A stretch of DNA of 64,000 nucleotides from Primula veris (GCA_963682055.1 OY821745.1:27339342-27403341); one strand, 5' to 3'; shown: positions 1 to 13,195, counted from the stretch's first letter. Numbers and translations: made by a program. The notes: generated from the sequence alone by a model not told the origin.

Positions 1-1037
1 TAGGAGTATATATAGAATCTTTAGTGTAAAGAGCAACCTAATAATGACAAGTGGTGATTAAAAACATGACCTTTTGGTAATAATGTAAATAAGTTATTTG
101 GTGCTATAGAGTATAGTTTATTAATAAGTAGTTAATTAGAACAACTCATTTCGAGCCGTGAATGTTACTAATAAATAAAAATACTAAATGTGAGACTTAA
201 AAGCTAAAACCATATACGACATCCTATAAGAGCACTAAATAAATTGGGACATGAACCAGATTATGACATATTCTGAGTAAATTAACAAAATGTAAGCAAA
301 AACTGTAAAAACTAAAGTACTGTCAAACATATACAACAAAGTAAAGGTAACAAACCTTTACCTGCTGCAAAAAGGAGAAAATTCTCAAATCTCAATTTCT
401 CAAGGAGCACAAGAGCTTAAGAGCACTTGTTGTAAATTCATATGCATGTTGTATTTTGCAAGGAATGATAACCAAGGGACTGATTTTTAAATTTCTAAAT
501 TGAGAAAGGATTTAAATAAATATTTTAAAATTACTTTTTCTTTTTGAAAATATAAAATTGACCCCACATTGGCAGCATAATGGGCCCAAACTAATGAACC
601 CACACTTTGAAGGCAACAAGTGGTGGACCCCAAACCAAAAATGGTGGGTTATTAGTGGGCCTGAACTAGAATAGTAGGCCCCATAAATTGGCCATTATGA
701 GCCCATTAGTTAAGAAGTAGGCTCACTAGCTCTGCAACAGGGGACCTTTTCATCCTTTATAGTAGTAGTAGGGACCATTTACTTTATTAAACTTAAAAAG
801 TATCGTAAATTGTGTTTATTAGATCATCTGCACCAGTTAAGTCAATCATTTTCTCAAATCTAACACATTTTATATATTTTAAGGAACCGTTTATATTTAC
901 ACAAAATTTCAGCTTCTTTATTCATTTTCTTCTAATAACCCTACATTAATTTCTTTATTTTTTAATTATATTTTAATAATCATAACAATATTACGAACAT
1001 AAAAATATGGATCTCATGATAGTTTATTATTATTATA
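1..1037. other. Intergenic, no gene seen
   Basis: AT-rich DNA with stop codons in every frame and no recognisable protein motif. I see no RNA gene. A few short runs of T and A are the only structure before the MITE that follows. Confidence 0.5.
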
Positions 1038-1272
1038 TCCCACCGTTCCTAAACAAATATCTCATACGAAAATACATGCAATTTTGACCATCAAAATTTT
1101 CATATCAAAATTTCCGAAATGAAAAAAATTGAAATTTTCATCATATAGTTCTAACCATAAACTACTTGATTAACTTTTGAAATAATTTTTTTCGGCAGTT
1201 TAAATATGAAAAAAATATCGGTCAAAATTTTACGTATTTTCGTAGGGGACATTTGTTTAGGAACGGAAGGAG
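1038..1272. mobile_element. Stowaway-like foldback MITE
   Basis: The two ends are inverted copies. The left end reads TCCCACCGTTCCTAAACAAA and the right end, on the other strand, CTCCTTCCGTTCCTAAACAA. Homology continues inward through a shared tACGAAAATAC block. TA dinucleotides flank both ends, as expected for Tc1/mariner-derived Stowaway MITEs. The element is about 235 bp and non-coding. The exact outer bases are uncertain by one or two. Confidence 0.65.
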
Positions 1273-1778
1273 TATTAATCTAGGAAATCATATGCATATA
1301 TGAGGTGAGTTTTGTGTTTACTTAAATTTAGGGAATTTATAGGGTTCCTGATGCATGTCACTTTTTATACCATAATCATCAAATTTTAGGAAAAAATATG
1401 TTTTGAGGAAACAGATGCGGATGATCTTAGTACAATATTTTTTTGGGAGGAACTATCAAAATGTACATTCCACAAAACTTAAAAAGTTATGCAGTAATAA
1501 ATTGTTAATAGGTCGTCCCGACTCAGTTTATGAAGTCCACAATGTCAATAATCGTACTTCGAAAAATGGCGACCACTGTTAATTAGCTAGGTCGATTGTT
1601 AGAGTTGAAGGTTGACGACAGTCATTAGCTGATTTATATAAAGCTTTATAACAAAGGATCTTGAGAAAGATAGAGGTTATTGGTGATATAGCCTAATTTC
1701 GCACTTCGTTAATGTTACTTAAGGCTTTCCTCTTACTCATCGACATTAGATCATGATGGTAGTGAGACGATTGTATCA

Positions 1779-2102
1779 TGCTATTAATATAAGATAACTC
1801 AAGAAAAATTGAGTCTACCCAATTTAACTATATTTTTTTCAGAAATACTGCTATACATTTTTGTTAATTATCATATTAACTACTTTCATAAAAAATAGAA
1901 AAATTAAAACTAATTACACCATTTCTTCCTTTTTTAACCATACAAAATTTCTTATATTCTATATTTTTTTTCTCTAAATATTTGTATCATTATCATAATT
2001 TATATCATATTTATTTCTTATATCTTATATTTTTTTTAATCTATATTTATTTAATCATCATAATTAATAGCGTCCCATATAAAATGCGTGGGTATTATTT
2101 AG
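1779..2102 (+). mobile_element. Non-autonomous Helitron, copy 1
   Basis: This roughly 320-bp AT-rich stretch is collinear with two other copies at 19820-20125 and 36033-36299. The shared 5' part is a gaGTCTACCCAATTTAAC-like block followed by a T-run, and the shared 3' part is a CGT...ATGCGTGGG hairpin followed by ...TTAG. A short 3' hairpin plus CTRR-like terminus and no target-site duplication are Helitron features. It has no coding capacity. The 5' start is approximate. Confidence 0.5.
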
Positions 2103-3902
2103 TAGTTTAATATTAAACCATGTCGACATAGTCATTGAGATATTTTTGGAGATCGTTTTATGTGAAAAAGTCTATATCATAGCTTGTAAAAATCATGTAG
2201 TATGAATTTTCTTCCTTGGCTAGCTTTTAATTTTGACGTGTCTCAACAGGCAAAGACAAATCATGACAAAACTCTTGAAAATTAATCAATGGATATTAAA
2301 AGGTCTTGGGTGTATGCAGACCTGTTATGTTTGATACAGACGGCGACTGTATTAGTGGGGAAGGATACAAGTTACGGCACGTAATAAAAACTCAATCTAT
2401 TAAAAATAAAAAATAAAAATAATTTTTTTATTTTTAATTAATATTTAAATTTAGGATAGACTTAACTAGGGTTCCAATATATTTATTTGAGTTTTTAGTA
2501 GGTTTAGTTTTTAGTACGTGACGTGATTTGTATCATTAATGTCTGTATTAATCATATTCGGTTTGTATTAGCATAAGCCTCCTTACAAAAAAACTACTTC
2601 AATCACAACTATAGTCTACTAATAAGAAAGCAAAGCCGGATAAGAGTTTGTGATTATACTTAGTATTCTACACTGATAAAGTAAAACTAACACCATGATA
2701 CCTAAGATTGTACTCTAATTTAATTCTCAGAATGAGGTCAGAAGTATAGTAAAAGTTTTATAAATTAATATTGTTATTACCGGTTATTAATTGATAATTT
2801 GTTATTTTAAGTAGATAAATTAATAATTTGTTATTTTAAATAAATTTTTTATTGATTCAAGAAATATACCCGTGTATAACATAAAACTCAATAAATATTA
2901 TTAAGAATACTCGTTAAAATCGTTTAGAAAAGTCAAATACACTACTTCACTTACTATAAATTTTGTTACATATTAAATCGTCTAGAAGTCTAAAAATAGA
3001 CATTAGATACATTAAAATAGTAAGAAGCTCAACTAGATTTAAAGTTTTAAAAAAAAAGAACGACTATAGAGTCATATTTCAGTAAATCGTCATATACATG
3101 TATGTTATTTTGAGAAGTACGTTATTAATTTATGATTTTGTGGAGACCAAATATTTATATAAGGATTTTTCAAAAAATTATTATCTTATTAATTTATCGA
3201 AATTAACGATTTTTTAAATTGGTGCAAGTCGGACCCAAAAAAATTATTATTTTAAAAAGTTTATTAATTTACCGAGTATTAATTTATAGATGTTATACTA
3301 TACCTCTATTTCTAAAAAGAGGGTAAATTTACATCTTAGTAAAGGATGATTATAATGATATAGTTATTGTGGTCGATCTTTGAATTACCTTTAATTAATA
3401 TTTTATCATTTATTAAGCTTTGGACGACTTTGCTTATCAAACTACTTCTAGTTTGCTCATTAAACTTGCCAATTCTATACTTTGTGTTCATTTGATGAAC
3501 TATATTACTTAGTATTATATTTATTTATTCATGATAGACGTGAGAGTTGTTTATTTTATTTGTCAGTTATTTATTCTTGTGGACTTTCTGGTAGTATTAT
3601 TTTGTTTTGTTCTGGTATTATTCTCTTATTTATTTCTCCATATCCTCAAGCTCTATTTTAAAATTTTTTATTTAAATTTATATTATATTTGCTATTGAAA
3701 AGTAGCCTCTATCATTCATTTTTAACTTACTTTACTCTCATTTGTTTTATTGAGATCGACATAAAACTCAATCCGTATTAACCAATAGAAGTATCAAAGG
3801 CAATCTTAATTAAGAAACTTTCTGACCATTGTAATCCTAACATATATTTCTAAAATCATTTCACATCTTAAAAAAGAAGAAGACCAAACTCATCATTTAG
3901 CC
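2103..3902. other. Intergenic upstream of the P450 relic
   Basis: No open frame or family motif could be recognised in these 1.8 kb. The DNA is AT-rich with short local repeats such as aaTTTGTTATTTTAA near 2780-2840. Nothing here is supported as a feature. Confidence 0.45.
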
Positions 3903-4241
3903 ATGGAAACTATTGAACTTGAACACTTTGAGCCATCATCTTTTCATTTCATATTCCTTATTCCACTTATCCTTTTGTTTTACAATATCTTTACTTTCAT
4001 TTTCTCATATAAAACTTCCCAAAATCCCAAAATTCCCAATTCCTACACCCCCTTTGGCTCCTTTTTCGCCATAAATGCGAACCAAAACCGACGCTTTGAA
4101 TGGATTACCGAAATTCTAAAATATTCCCCCTCTTTAACTTTTGCCTAACACCTTCATTTGGGCAGTCATCGAGTCCTTATGGCAGATCTTCTGAGCACGG
4201 TCGATCGCATTCTCAAAACACATTCAACACATCAAGCCTAA
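3903..4241 (+). pseudogene. CYP94: Truncated CYP94-type cytochrome P450 N-terminus
   Basis: The first 81 codons from the ATG at 3903 look like the N-terminus of a CYP94 fatty-acid hydroxylase. There is a hydrophobic anchor (about residues 13-36), then a proline-rich PKIPNSYTPFGSFFA hinge and a RRFEWITEILKYSPSLTF block. A stop codon follows at 4146. The same frame still reads a family-like HLGSHRVLMA...DRILKTH stretch until a second stop at 4239. The remaining roughly 400 residues, including the heme loop, are absent. CYP94 genes are usually single-exon and about 500 residues, so this is a dead, 3'-truncated copy. It is unlikely to encode a working enzyme. Assignment to CYP94 rather than a close relative such as CYP86 rests on the hinge and ILKTH motifs. 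Confidence 0.65.
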
Positions 4242-4780
4242 ACAATATATGTTAAAAACCAAGATCAGACCAAACCACCAGATCGGTCAGAATTCACTGG
4301 TTCACATTTTTTTTATACTCCTATTACTAATTGCCCGTTCACTGCAGTTTAGTAGCAAAAACCAGAATTTATTTTAGAACCTCAAACAAACAAAACCCAT
4401 AACTACGTACTCCTTCATAACTACAAAGGTGTAAAGTTTGTGAACCAACGACCTTTCCTCAAACCTTCGCCCATCATACACACGCCTTATATACATACAT
4501 GCAAAGATCCTGAATTACTTTCTTTAATCTCTCCCTCTTCTATATATATGAGTTACAAAACTGGTCACTCTTAAACCCTAACATAATAGTAAATGGTTCT
4601 CTACCACTACCTTCATGCCACCTCATCACCGGATTATTCCCCGTCCTTGCATTATCGCCGCCAAATCTGTATTAAACTGCTAGGCCTGAAGTTCATATAT
4701 TTTCTGGTTTTTTGTTTAATGTTCCAACCGGCACGACTACAACTTTAGCTGGACTAAGTGAGAGTGGGAAATCCACTCGC
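4242..4780. other. Sequence after the P450 relic, unassigned
   Basis: No further P450 homology could be followed past 4241 in any frame. No other motif recognised. Confidence 0.4.
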
Positions 4781-5037
4781 AACTCCGAAAAAATAATTTT
4801 GTAGCGGAAACGCAATCAAAGAAACGACCCCCCAAACTTACAATCACACAAGCCCAATATACGGAGTCTTTTTTCAACTTGGTGGGTGATTTTATGCAGG
4901 TCGAGAGCAAGTGCCAACACCGTGCGCGCTATTGCACCCAAGGTACTGACTAATAAAATGGGTATTGCCTGTATGATTGTAAGCTTGGGGGTGGTTTTTT
5001 GATATTGTACCGCTACAAAACTATTTTTTGGGAGTGT
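4781..5037. mobile_element. Foldback MITE, long inverted arms
   Basis: The left arm (about 4781-4860) contains ATAATTTTGTAGCGG followed by a run of C and CTTACAATCA. The right arm (about 4960-5037), read on the other strand, contains ATAGTTTTGTAGCGG, ACCACCCCCAAG and CTTACAATCA. The arms are about 75 bp each and would form a long hairpin around a roughly 100-bp loop. No target duplication could be assigned, so the superfamily is open. Confidence 0.6.
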
Positions 5038-5646
5038 AGATGGAACACTTATTGAAAGGATCCGGTCACTTACCTTCGAAAAGGTGTTGCGCTAAAAGAT
5101 GAGTATACTCGATGATGCTAAATATACAAGGTCCATTAACTCTTGATGATGAAATTTTTTTAGCATAAAATTCGTTTTATTACTTTTCTGCCATAATTCT
5201 CAAACTGTGATAAAGCATAGACTTAGATTGGTTAAGTCGTATTTTTCAACAATAATTATTTAGATGATCGATAGTAATAAATTTGACGAAGCGTTATTTT
5301 TCTTTATTGATTAAGTAAATTACAATGTGCTTTTATTACAATAATCTCAATTTATCTAATGCTCGGTGTAGATCTTCGGTTTTCGACTTGACTTTTGTGT
5401 ATCGTGTACTTTCTAATGCGATAAGCTCTGAAAAGTCTCTGTACTGATATATCTTTTCTGCTTAAAAGTCAGATGATCTCATTGTACTGTTGTTTGATTC
5501 TATTTATAGGGATATGTGCATCACAAGATGTTGACAAGTGACACTTTTATCCGTCAGATCGTGGGCTTTTCACGTAATGGAATTTGCTAATTGGAGTTAG
5601 TCCAATGAGTAATTATCTTTCCTATTTTATAAGGAAAAAAACCATC
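5038..5646. other. Intergenic, no gene seen
   Basis: About 600 bp without open frames or recognisable motifs between a MITE and a solo LTR. Confidence 0.4.
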
Positions 5647-5651
5647 ATGTG

Positions 5652-6222
5652 TGATAGAACATAAAAATTAGACCCGAATATTCTATTCGGATAATAATCA
5701 ACCCACTTTATAAATGGGTATCCAACGCTTAAATGGGTCATCTCATGCTTTTTATAGGAAATAAGGTATTGCTATCAAAAGCCCAAGCCCAATCAAATGG
5801 GGACCCATGTCTGAAAAACCCCTGGGATGAAGACATTTTGTCAACATCCTAAAAGGCATAGTTGCCTATAAATAGCCAACTACCCCTCCTAGAAAAGTAC
5901 CAGAAAATCTATCCAAAAAATATAGAGAGAAGTTGAGAAAAGAGAGAAATTAGTCAAAGCATATCACGTCAAGAGATAAACCGAGCAGAGATAAAGCCGA
6001 GCACCGGATAAAAGGAGAGAAAGATCAAGAAGAGAGATCAAATAGTCAAATCGAGCACAATTGTAAAAAAGAGATACTAATCCGAGCAAGTGTAATATTC
6101 CGAATAAGGATAATAGTCCGAGCAATAATAAAGATCAGGAAGTGCCCATTATTTACAGTTGATTTACTATTATATTATTGTTGAAAAGTCTTACGCGACC
6201 GACCAAAGTTATGGCTTTATCA
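5652..6222 (+). mobile_element. Gypsy-type solo LTR with 5-bp TSD
   Basis: The 571-bp sequence begins TGATA and ends TATCA, a perfect inverted terminus. It is flanked on both sides by ATGTG (5647-5651 and 6223-6227), a perfect 5-bp target duplication. A TATAAATA box sits at 5877-5884. Its end, GACCAAAGTTATGGCTTTATCA in two parts, resembles the end of the Gypsy LTR at 24050-24592 (GATCAAAGTTAATGC...TATCA), so both belong to related families. No primer-binding site or internal region is present, which is what unequal LTR recombination leaves behind. Confidence 0.8.
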
Positions 6223-6360
6223 ATGTGTTTATACCAATTATTCTTCCCATACTTGATGCGATGAATACTCATTAGAAACATGTGAGTCGGGTCATCACTC
6301 AATATCACTTATCGGGTATTATTTTCATGTTGTATCAAACTGATTTTTTTGTGTTTGTAT

Positions 6361-6904
6361 CAATGTTTAAAAAACGTTAAGTTTATCAAAGCTTTTCTAT
6401 GATAGATACGCTAAAAACATAGATTTGAAGCGTAAAACGTAAAAAATTTACAATAATTTTTTTAAAATATATAGAAAAAAACATGTTTGAAACATGTTTA
6501 TATATAAGAAAAATTGAAATAATTCATAAATAGTAATAACACAAATTAATTTCATGTATTCTACTAATTAATTTTTGTAATTTTTATAGCTCGTTAAAAT
6601 GAGCGATTAAGATCATTAGAACATGTAATAGAATTAATTTGTTTGTAGTTATGTTTTTCATAAAACTGATTATTCTAAATCGGCGTCGTTTTTTAAGTTT
6701 TCTTAAAAACAAAATAAAAATTACAGCACAACTCACAAAACGCACACTTTTTAGCTTAAATAGCACAAAAAAATGTGATATAAGCACAAAAAGTGCACTA
6801 ATAGCGCTTTACCAACAATATAGCGAAATAGTGTATGCAAAAAAAATATCAATAACCCCTATATCAGGATAAAAGCGTTTTGAAGCGCGATTTTTAAAAT
6901 ACTA
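6361..6904. mobile_element. Non-autonomous hAT-like element
   Basis: A 544-bp AT-rich stretch with inverted ends (CAATGTTTAAAAAACG at the left; TAGTATTTTAAAAATCGCG on the opposite strand at the right). Candidate 8-bp duplications flank it: GTTTGTAT at 6353-6360 and GTGTGTAT at 6905-6912 (7 of 8 match). It shares the AGCGCTwT/GCGTTTT vocabulary of the better-defined hAT element at 44486-44984. It encodes nothing recognisable; short open frames inside are AT-rich noise. Confidence 0.45.
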
Positions 6905-7085
6905 GTGTGTATTAGCGGTGCTTTGAGGCGAGAATTTGTACAATAATCATGTTTCTTATCAGAGAAATGTTGAGGAAAGCTTCGTACCAGATGTTGTCCA
7001 CTTGTCCGAGATGTCACCTTTTTAACACAAACAAATTAATCGAGACCTAAGATTTTATTTTACATTGTAAACACCGTAAATATGA

Positions 7086-7276
7086 CACTACAAGAAAAAG
7101 TTCATTTACCAACAATTTATTTTTTGAAAACTGTTGGTAAACTGGGTGTCGCTAAATTTTAACAACAGTTTAGCAACATAATTAGTTGCTATTCTGTTGC
7201 TAAAATTTAGCGACACTCAGTTTAGCTACACTTTTCAAAAAGTAAACGGATGGTAAATAGATTTTTTCTTGTAATG
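7086..7276. mobile_element. CACTA-type MITE (191 bp)
   Basis: It starts CACTACAAGAAAAA and ends, on the other strand, CATTACAAGAAAAAA. TGA flanks both sides (7083-7085 and 7277-7279), the 3-bp target duplication typical of CACTA elements. The inside is itself largely palindromic around GTTGCTA / TAGCAAC motifs and has no coding capacity. Confidence 0.7.
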
Positions 7277-7329
7277 TGAAGGCTGGATAGATGGTTACCG
7301 GCTAGTTAGAGATAAAAGATCTATAAGTA

Positions 7330-7610
7330 TAATTAGCTAGAAATAAATGTATCCTGACTTATTTTAGCTAGATAGTACTCCTATTTATCTAGAAATGATT
7401 TTCTCATGTCTGTATTCTTTCCTTAATTACCGCTAATTGTTCCTTCTTTTGCAATTTCCCATAATTAGCACCTCTTAAGTCAACAACTATAGTGAATTAT
7501 ATTAAACTTAATTTCACGATTAAAAAAAAGAAAGCAACCGTTTTGCTCCTCTTCAAACCAATGGCCTATTGTCCTCTTTTTATTTTCTGTTCATATTTTG
7601 TCAAATAATG
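7330..7610 (+). repeat. Dispersed repeat, relative of 38440-38705
   Basis: The stretch from TATTTTAGCTAGATAGTA through CTAATTGTyCCTTCTTTTGC to the T-rich TTTTCTGTTCAT end is collinear with 38440-38705 in the same orientation, with scattered indels. No coding potential. It shows that at least part of the duplicated block at 36-39 kb is a dispersed repeat. Confidence 0.55.
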
Positions 7611-8129
7611 TATGTAGACCGTTCCAGAGAAAGAGCACGTACAACATATATCGATCACTAGTCAGAATTCAGAAGGAGGCTTAAGCGTGCAGGTCTAATG
7701 AAGTACGACTTATTTCACAGGGATGGTTACTTGGGGAATTTGCTTCATCTAGAGTACATCATTTGCGCTGGGAGGTTTAGCTAGTGCTGGAAGAACATAG
7801 GAAAACGATGACGTTATCTGTAGAGGAAGGTTGGTGAAAGCCTCATGGCTTCACAAGCGATAACAATTCTAGCCTTCTAGTTTTATGGCATGCTTCCTTG
7901 AACAAATATTACGTTTTGTTTATCTTTTTGAAAAGAATACTTCCAATGAGTTTTTTCCAATCAGTTTTAGAACAATAGGCAGTGAAATAAATACTAACTT
8001 TGCTGTTCTTTTAACTGACGTTGCCTTGCGCTCACGTAGTTTGGACGCCTTGTATACTATCAAGGGGTTGTTTTATTCTTTAGTTAGCAATTCTAAATGA
8101 ACTGTCCATATTCCTAGATCAGTACAAAA

Positions 8130-8640
8130 CATAAATCTCGTCGGTGTTAGAAAGTGCCTTCTTTGTTTGGATAAAGTGGTGAGCGTTGTAGACCATTTAT
8201 TTTCCAATGTGTATTCTCGAGACAGGTTTAGAAAATTGATTGTTCGCAATCGGGTCGTATTGATCTTGCCCGATTTGGGTCTAATTGGGATTCTTGGGCT
8301 ATTGACGTCTGTAAGGTAGCTCTCCTTCAGGTCTTTTAGGGAAATGTTTACTAGCGACTACGTTATTGTGATTGAAGAAAGGAATTTTCTGTTTCATGGG
8401 AGGATAACTTCAATTTCAGGCAAAGTGTTTAAATTAGTGAAAAATTAGGTCATGAACAAGTTATGTAAGGTGAAGAACAATCCTAGAAATTCTAGAAATA
8501 GGTTTACTAGACGATATGGGAGAATAAGTCATGATTTTGTCAAAAAATAATTGATTTTGTTTCTGGGAGTTCTCGTCAATCACAATGATTGGTCTGTCAC
8601 TTGTCAACAGATCGTTCGGTCTGCTACCAGCTGGCTATTC
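8130..8640 (+). pseudogene. Degenerate LINE ORF2 3' end (probable)
   Basis: Conceptual translation in shifting frames gives KCLLCLDKVVSVVDHLF and, further on, ERNFLFHG followed by VFKLVKN and VKNNPRNSRNRFT. This arrangement resembles the zinc-binding zf-RVT domain (CxxC...HxxF) and the tail of plant LINE reverse transcriptases. Several stops and at least one frameshift interrupt it. There is no reverse transcriptase core upstream and no clear poly-A tail, so this is an old, fragmentary relic. The identification is tentative. Confidence 0.35.
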
Positions 8641-8708
8641 TTACTTCGCTTCTGGGACAGACTGTGTTATATATTTTTTTTCTGATACGTTATGATTAGC
8701 CTAGAAAC

Positions 8709-9258
8709 TGTTGGATACGTTGTAAATAAACACAATAATTTCTACGAAAAAGAAATGGAACAAATAAACAGAAAATGGTTTTCTCAAATATATAAATTAT
8801 CAAATACAAGATTTAACATAAAATAATGTAAATGATACCGAAATGGACTAAAGTCCGAGACGAGTTAACTGCAAGCAGTTTCTCTTAAACGATATTTGCC
8901 CCGCCACCTCTGCTTCTGGCTAAATGGGACACTTCGTTCCCAAGGTACAACGTCTATCACATGTGACTTGGCGGAAACTGCACCGAGCCACGATCGGGCC
9001 GTTGGTGGTGCAGTACTCTCTCTCTATATGTATGCATATGTGAATTGTGTGTGAATTGTGTATGCCATGTATGACATGTATGGGACTTGTCTTGAAAAAA
9101 TCTATTAAAAAATGGACCAAGACCATCATATTTTAAACATATTTCTTTGTAACTCATATTACAAATAAAGACTACAATTAATGGGGAGAATGAATGGTTT
9201 TGTAACCACTAAAATAAAATAGCATTCACTCCATAAAAACCATTAGTTTTTTCCAACA
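8709..9258 (-). repeat. 3' LTR of the LARD-like element
   Basis: A 550-bp LTR with TGTTGG/CCAACA ends, preceded on the minus strand by the polypurine tract. Short minus-strand open frames here have near-identical counterparts in the other LTR and are not genes. Confidence 0.8.
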
Positions 9259-12200
9259 ATCCCCCACATGAATGCGATCTAAAACATGCAACGTGCAACT
9301 AAATGCAATCAAGAGAACCACGCGAATTCACTGCATAAGGACAGGTAGCGCGCACCTTTAACCTGCCATAGTGATGTAAAATCTGATATGCTACTATTGG
9401 GTAGCCTTAAAGCCTTGAACCCTTTAGCGTTTGTGCATACCAGGGTAATACTCACACAGTGTCCTCTCTACACCACTTACTAAGCCCTTTGGTTGTTGTC
9501 CATATTTGGCCCTGGACTGCCTTGGCAAATTCAACCGAGTGCTCTAGCGATTTAGCCCTAGCTCATCACATAGTATCGGCCATACACACTCGTTATAGGT
9601 GATTTTCAAGTCAAAGATGTCCTGACTCACCCCACTCGACCTTCGAGATACTTGATTCATTAAGAGCCTCATGCTCACCCTTAAAATGGTACAAGTCTAT
9701 CACTCTTTCATCATAAAAATGGGCTGAGAACTTATGTTCTCGAGTGCTTTGTTCGGTAACCCGCACAGTTCAGTTTTTCCATTGAACCTGAGACTGAAAT
9801 TTCCAGTACAGGTTGGGTAGCTTATGTGAAGGTTTCCAATTTATTGGGCTTCAACCCCCATTTCCCTCGATGATGCTCCAACTCCTCTACGAGTCAAGCA
9901 TTTTGTATATGGATCCGCATTATTATCCTTAGACCTTGCAAAGTCTATGGATACCACAATTTTTGCTAGCAATTCCTCTTACGGATTTGTGTCTCCGACG
10001 AATATGTCATGACTTTGTCGGGACTTTCCATTATACAAATTATTCTGATCCCGTTTAATAACTGACTGACTGCAGCAGTACACGTTTATTGCGGGAACAG
10101 ATTTTGGCCACTTGGAATACCTCCCAAGACTTCTCAGTCAACCTGCCTCTTCTGTAGCTTGATTCAACGTTATGAATTCTAACTCTACAGTTTCTCCAAC
10201 TATGCAGGTCTATTTTACAGACCTCCATAAGACTGCAACCTCTTTAAGTACAAACATATCCACTAATGGACCTTGTACTGTTAAAGTTCGAGATACACTT
10301 GGTATCTAAATACCCTCCAAACATTTTGGACATCTCGTATAATGCAGTTCATGATGGGCAGTATACCTCATGTATCTGAGAAGCCTCATTGGCATACCTA
10401 CTTAGTCTGCTCACTGAGTTGGCTATAACTGGTCTAGTGCAGTTCTTGACGCACAAGAGACTACCTATGATAAGTTAGGTGTTTGTTTTAGTCCATATAA
10501 CGACTTAACAAGTTTTCGCACCTTGGCTTACTTTACACGGAACCACGACCCAATGGGTTGTTCCTAATTTTCTAGATCTCCATTTATAAAACACATGTTC
10601 TCATTAATTAATGATGCGTCCTTTTTTATAGAGATTAGAGTATAGACATTAAAATTATCAAAACCGTCAGTTTTACTTAAAGTAATTGACTTTATTTCTC
10701 ACGTGCCTATCAACCTCATTGTTGATGGCATCTTCCCATATACAGATTATATGGAAAACATTGATTATTTCAATGTCGTCGATTCACCTTCACTCATGAA
10801 GGTCAAGGGACAAAGGAAGTTTCATTACTTACCCTTTTACTATGCCGATGCACTTCATCTTCCTTAAAAGATTCACTTACCACATTTTTCCAGCACCGTT
10901 TGAGTGTTCACTTGTCTTGGGTAGCGTAATGCTTTGAACCCTCAACGTATTGGTCACACTCGCCAGGCGTTAGAGTTTTGCGGAAAACTTCTCTTTTTAG
11001 AAAGTATGCTTCTCGGGCATAGAACAATGTTCTATATGCACTTTAAAGCCATGTGCCTTATGCACTATAAACCGATCAGCGCTATATTTTATGCTTATCC
11101 GAAGAACACACAATCTATCGTTTTCGATCCTATCCAAGTCCTTCAAGGAACAAGATTGAGATCTTTCTTAGGTAGCACCAAACTTTCACAAACTTATAGT
11201 CAGGCACCATGCCTTCTATAATTTTGACTGTTTGGTCCAACTTCCTAAGAGATAGTTTGTTCCACACATATCTTGCGGAAAACGCACTTTCCGCACAAAT
11301 TCAGAGTTTAACCCTCAACTTATCAACATGACATTCCAACCACACAATTGTGTGAATGACGTCTCATATTCACCGTTTCATTTACACTGATCATGTATTT
11401 ATATCCATGTGAATATACCATTTCGGAACTAGTTAGACAATATCTAACACTTCCAAAAATAGTCTATCATTTAATGATTAACATTTAATCATTGGATTAA
11501 ATTTGGTAGATTAACACAACAGAACACACATGATTAAACATGTTTTCTGACAAGCCTTAATCCTCAACAATAGAATTCACGTATTCATTCTTACTTGAAT
11601 GAATATCTCGACTGATTTATCTTTACTTCTCATCAAGTAGACATATCAGTGTTTAATACATCCATCAATAAATTGAGAAAATATCTTTTAAACCCTTCTT
11701 GGTTTTGCACTCATCTCAAATGCATCGAACCATTTGGTTATGTACTCTGTTCGAAACTTCGAACTGAACACTTAGCAATACATTGCTTCAAACACAAACT
11801 CATATTTGTGTTTCAATTTAAATAATAGATTTAGAAAAATAAAACATTTAAGCTTTTATATTTTCATCACCTACTATATCATGTCAAATCAGTGACTTGT
11901 TTGAATAACTCAACATGTCATTATTGACCACAAGAGTATCGACTAAAATCCTCATTTTGAACAAATAGTCCCTCATGTATTGTCACAAACAAGCAAACTT
12001 ATCACAATTTGATCATAGTGTTTTTGTCTACCGAAAGGTTACTGCCCTTTAGGTTTAAAAAACCACTAGTCATGATTCAAATTTGTATGCTTGCACTTTT
12101 TAGTGGATTTCCAAACGTTTAAAACGTTTCCACACATTAACGCCCCCACAGTTCGTGCATTCCTTTTGTCCTCACTCAGGACATGCACACTGTCATGGAG

Positions 12201-13195
12201 AAACTTAATCGATTTCAATATGGTAAATGAAATGGTATCATTTATTTCAGACGTTTTAAGCCAATACCACTGAACCGTTAGGTTTTCTCCCACTCGCCCG
12301 TAGGCGTTTTGGGTATGTTTAGATTCTTGATCTACAGGATCGACGGGTTACCCCCACATTTGTGGGACCCTCGAGGTTCTTCCCCAATAATAGTAATATA
12401 CTATTACTCAGTTACTATTCTTGTTGGCCCGTGTGCGGCTAAACCTTAGAGGGGGGGGTGAATAAGGTTTTTAGCGTTTTTCGCGGAATTAAACTTCTAA
12501 GCGTGATTAACAACCCTACTACCTCAATATATATTTTTGCGACAATAAATGTGCTATGGAAATATGAATGAATTTAAACATGCGAACAATCACAAAAATG
12601 TAAGTTGCGGAAAGTAAATAGTAAGGGAAAGAAAATGACACCGCGATTTATAGAGGTTCGGCAAACGCGCCTACGTCCTCTCCTCGGTACTACCGAGTAT
12701 TTCACTAAAAAACTTCTTTCGGATATTACAATCCTATCGAGCTAATCAACCGATTAAGCTCCCCCTCACTTTATGAGTGTCCCGAAATGAAAAGACCTAG
12801 AGCTTTTAAGCAACTCGCTTACAAAGCCTCTACCCGATCACTCGCTCACAAATGAGTTTATAAATTACTCGTTACAATTTTGTTACAATAATGTAACTAC
12901 ACTCACTATTTTATTGCTTCTAAATAAGCTAATTGGTGAGATTGATGATGTTTGAGCTTTACTCTGTTTTTCTTCAATTTTCCCTCTTTTGAGTATATAC
13001 ACCAAAATGGTGATATTTTGGTTTTTGTATATAGGGATTGAAGGATGATAATTAGTGTGATGATTGGTGAGTTTGGAGAGAGATTTGAGGTGGTATATAT
13101 AACAGCAAAGTCTGTTTTTCTGGGTTATGACCGTTGAAGATATAACAGCTCTTTTCCAGAATAAGCTGAAAAGTTGTTTTCGAAAACTGCAGAAA

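Noticed and set aside
8920..9157. 66-69 codon minus-strand frames with near-identical partners at 16260-16497
   Set aside because: They lie within the two LTRs of one element; the duplication reflects the LTR pair, not a conserved gene, and no family motif is present.
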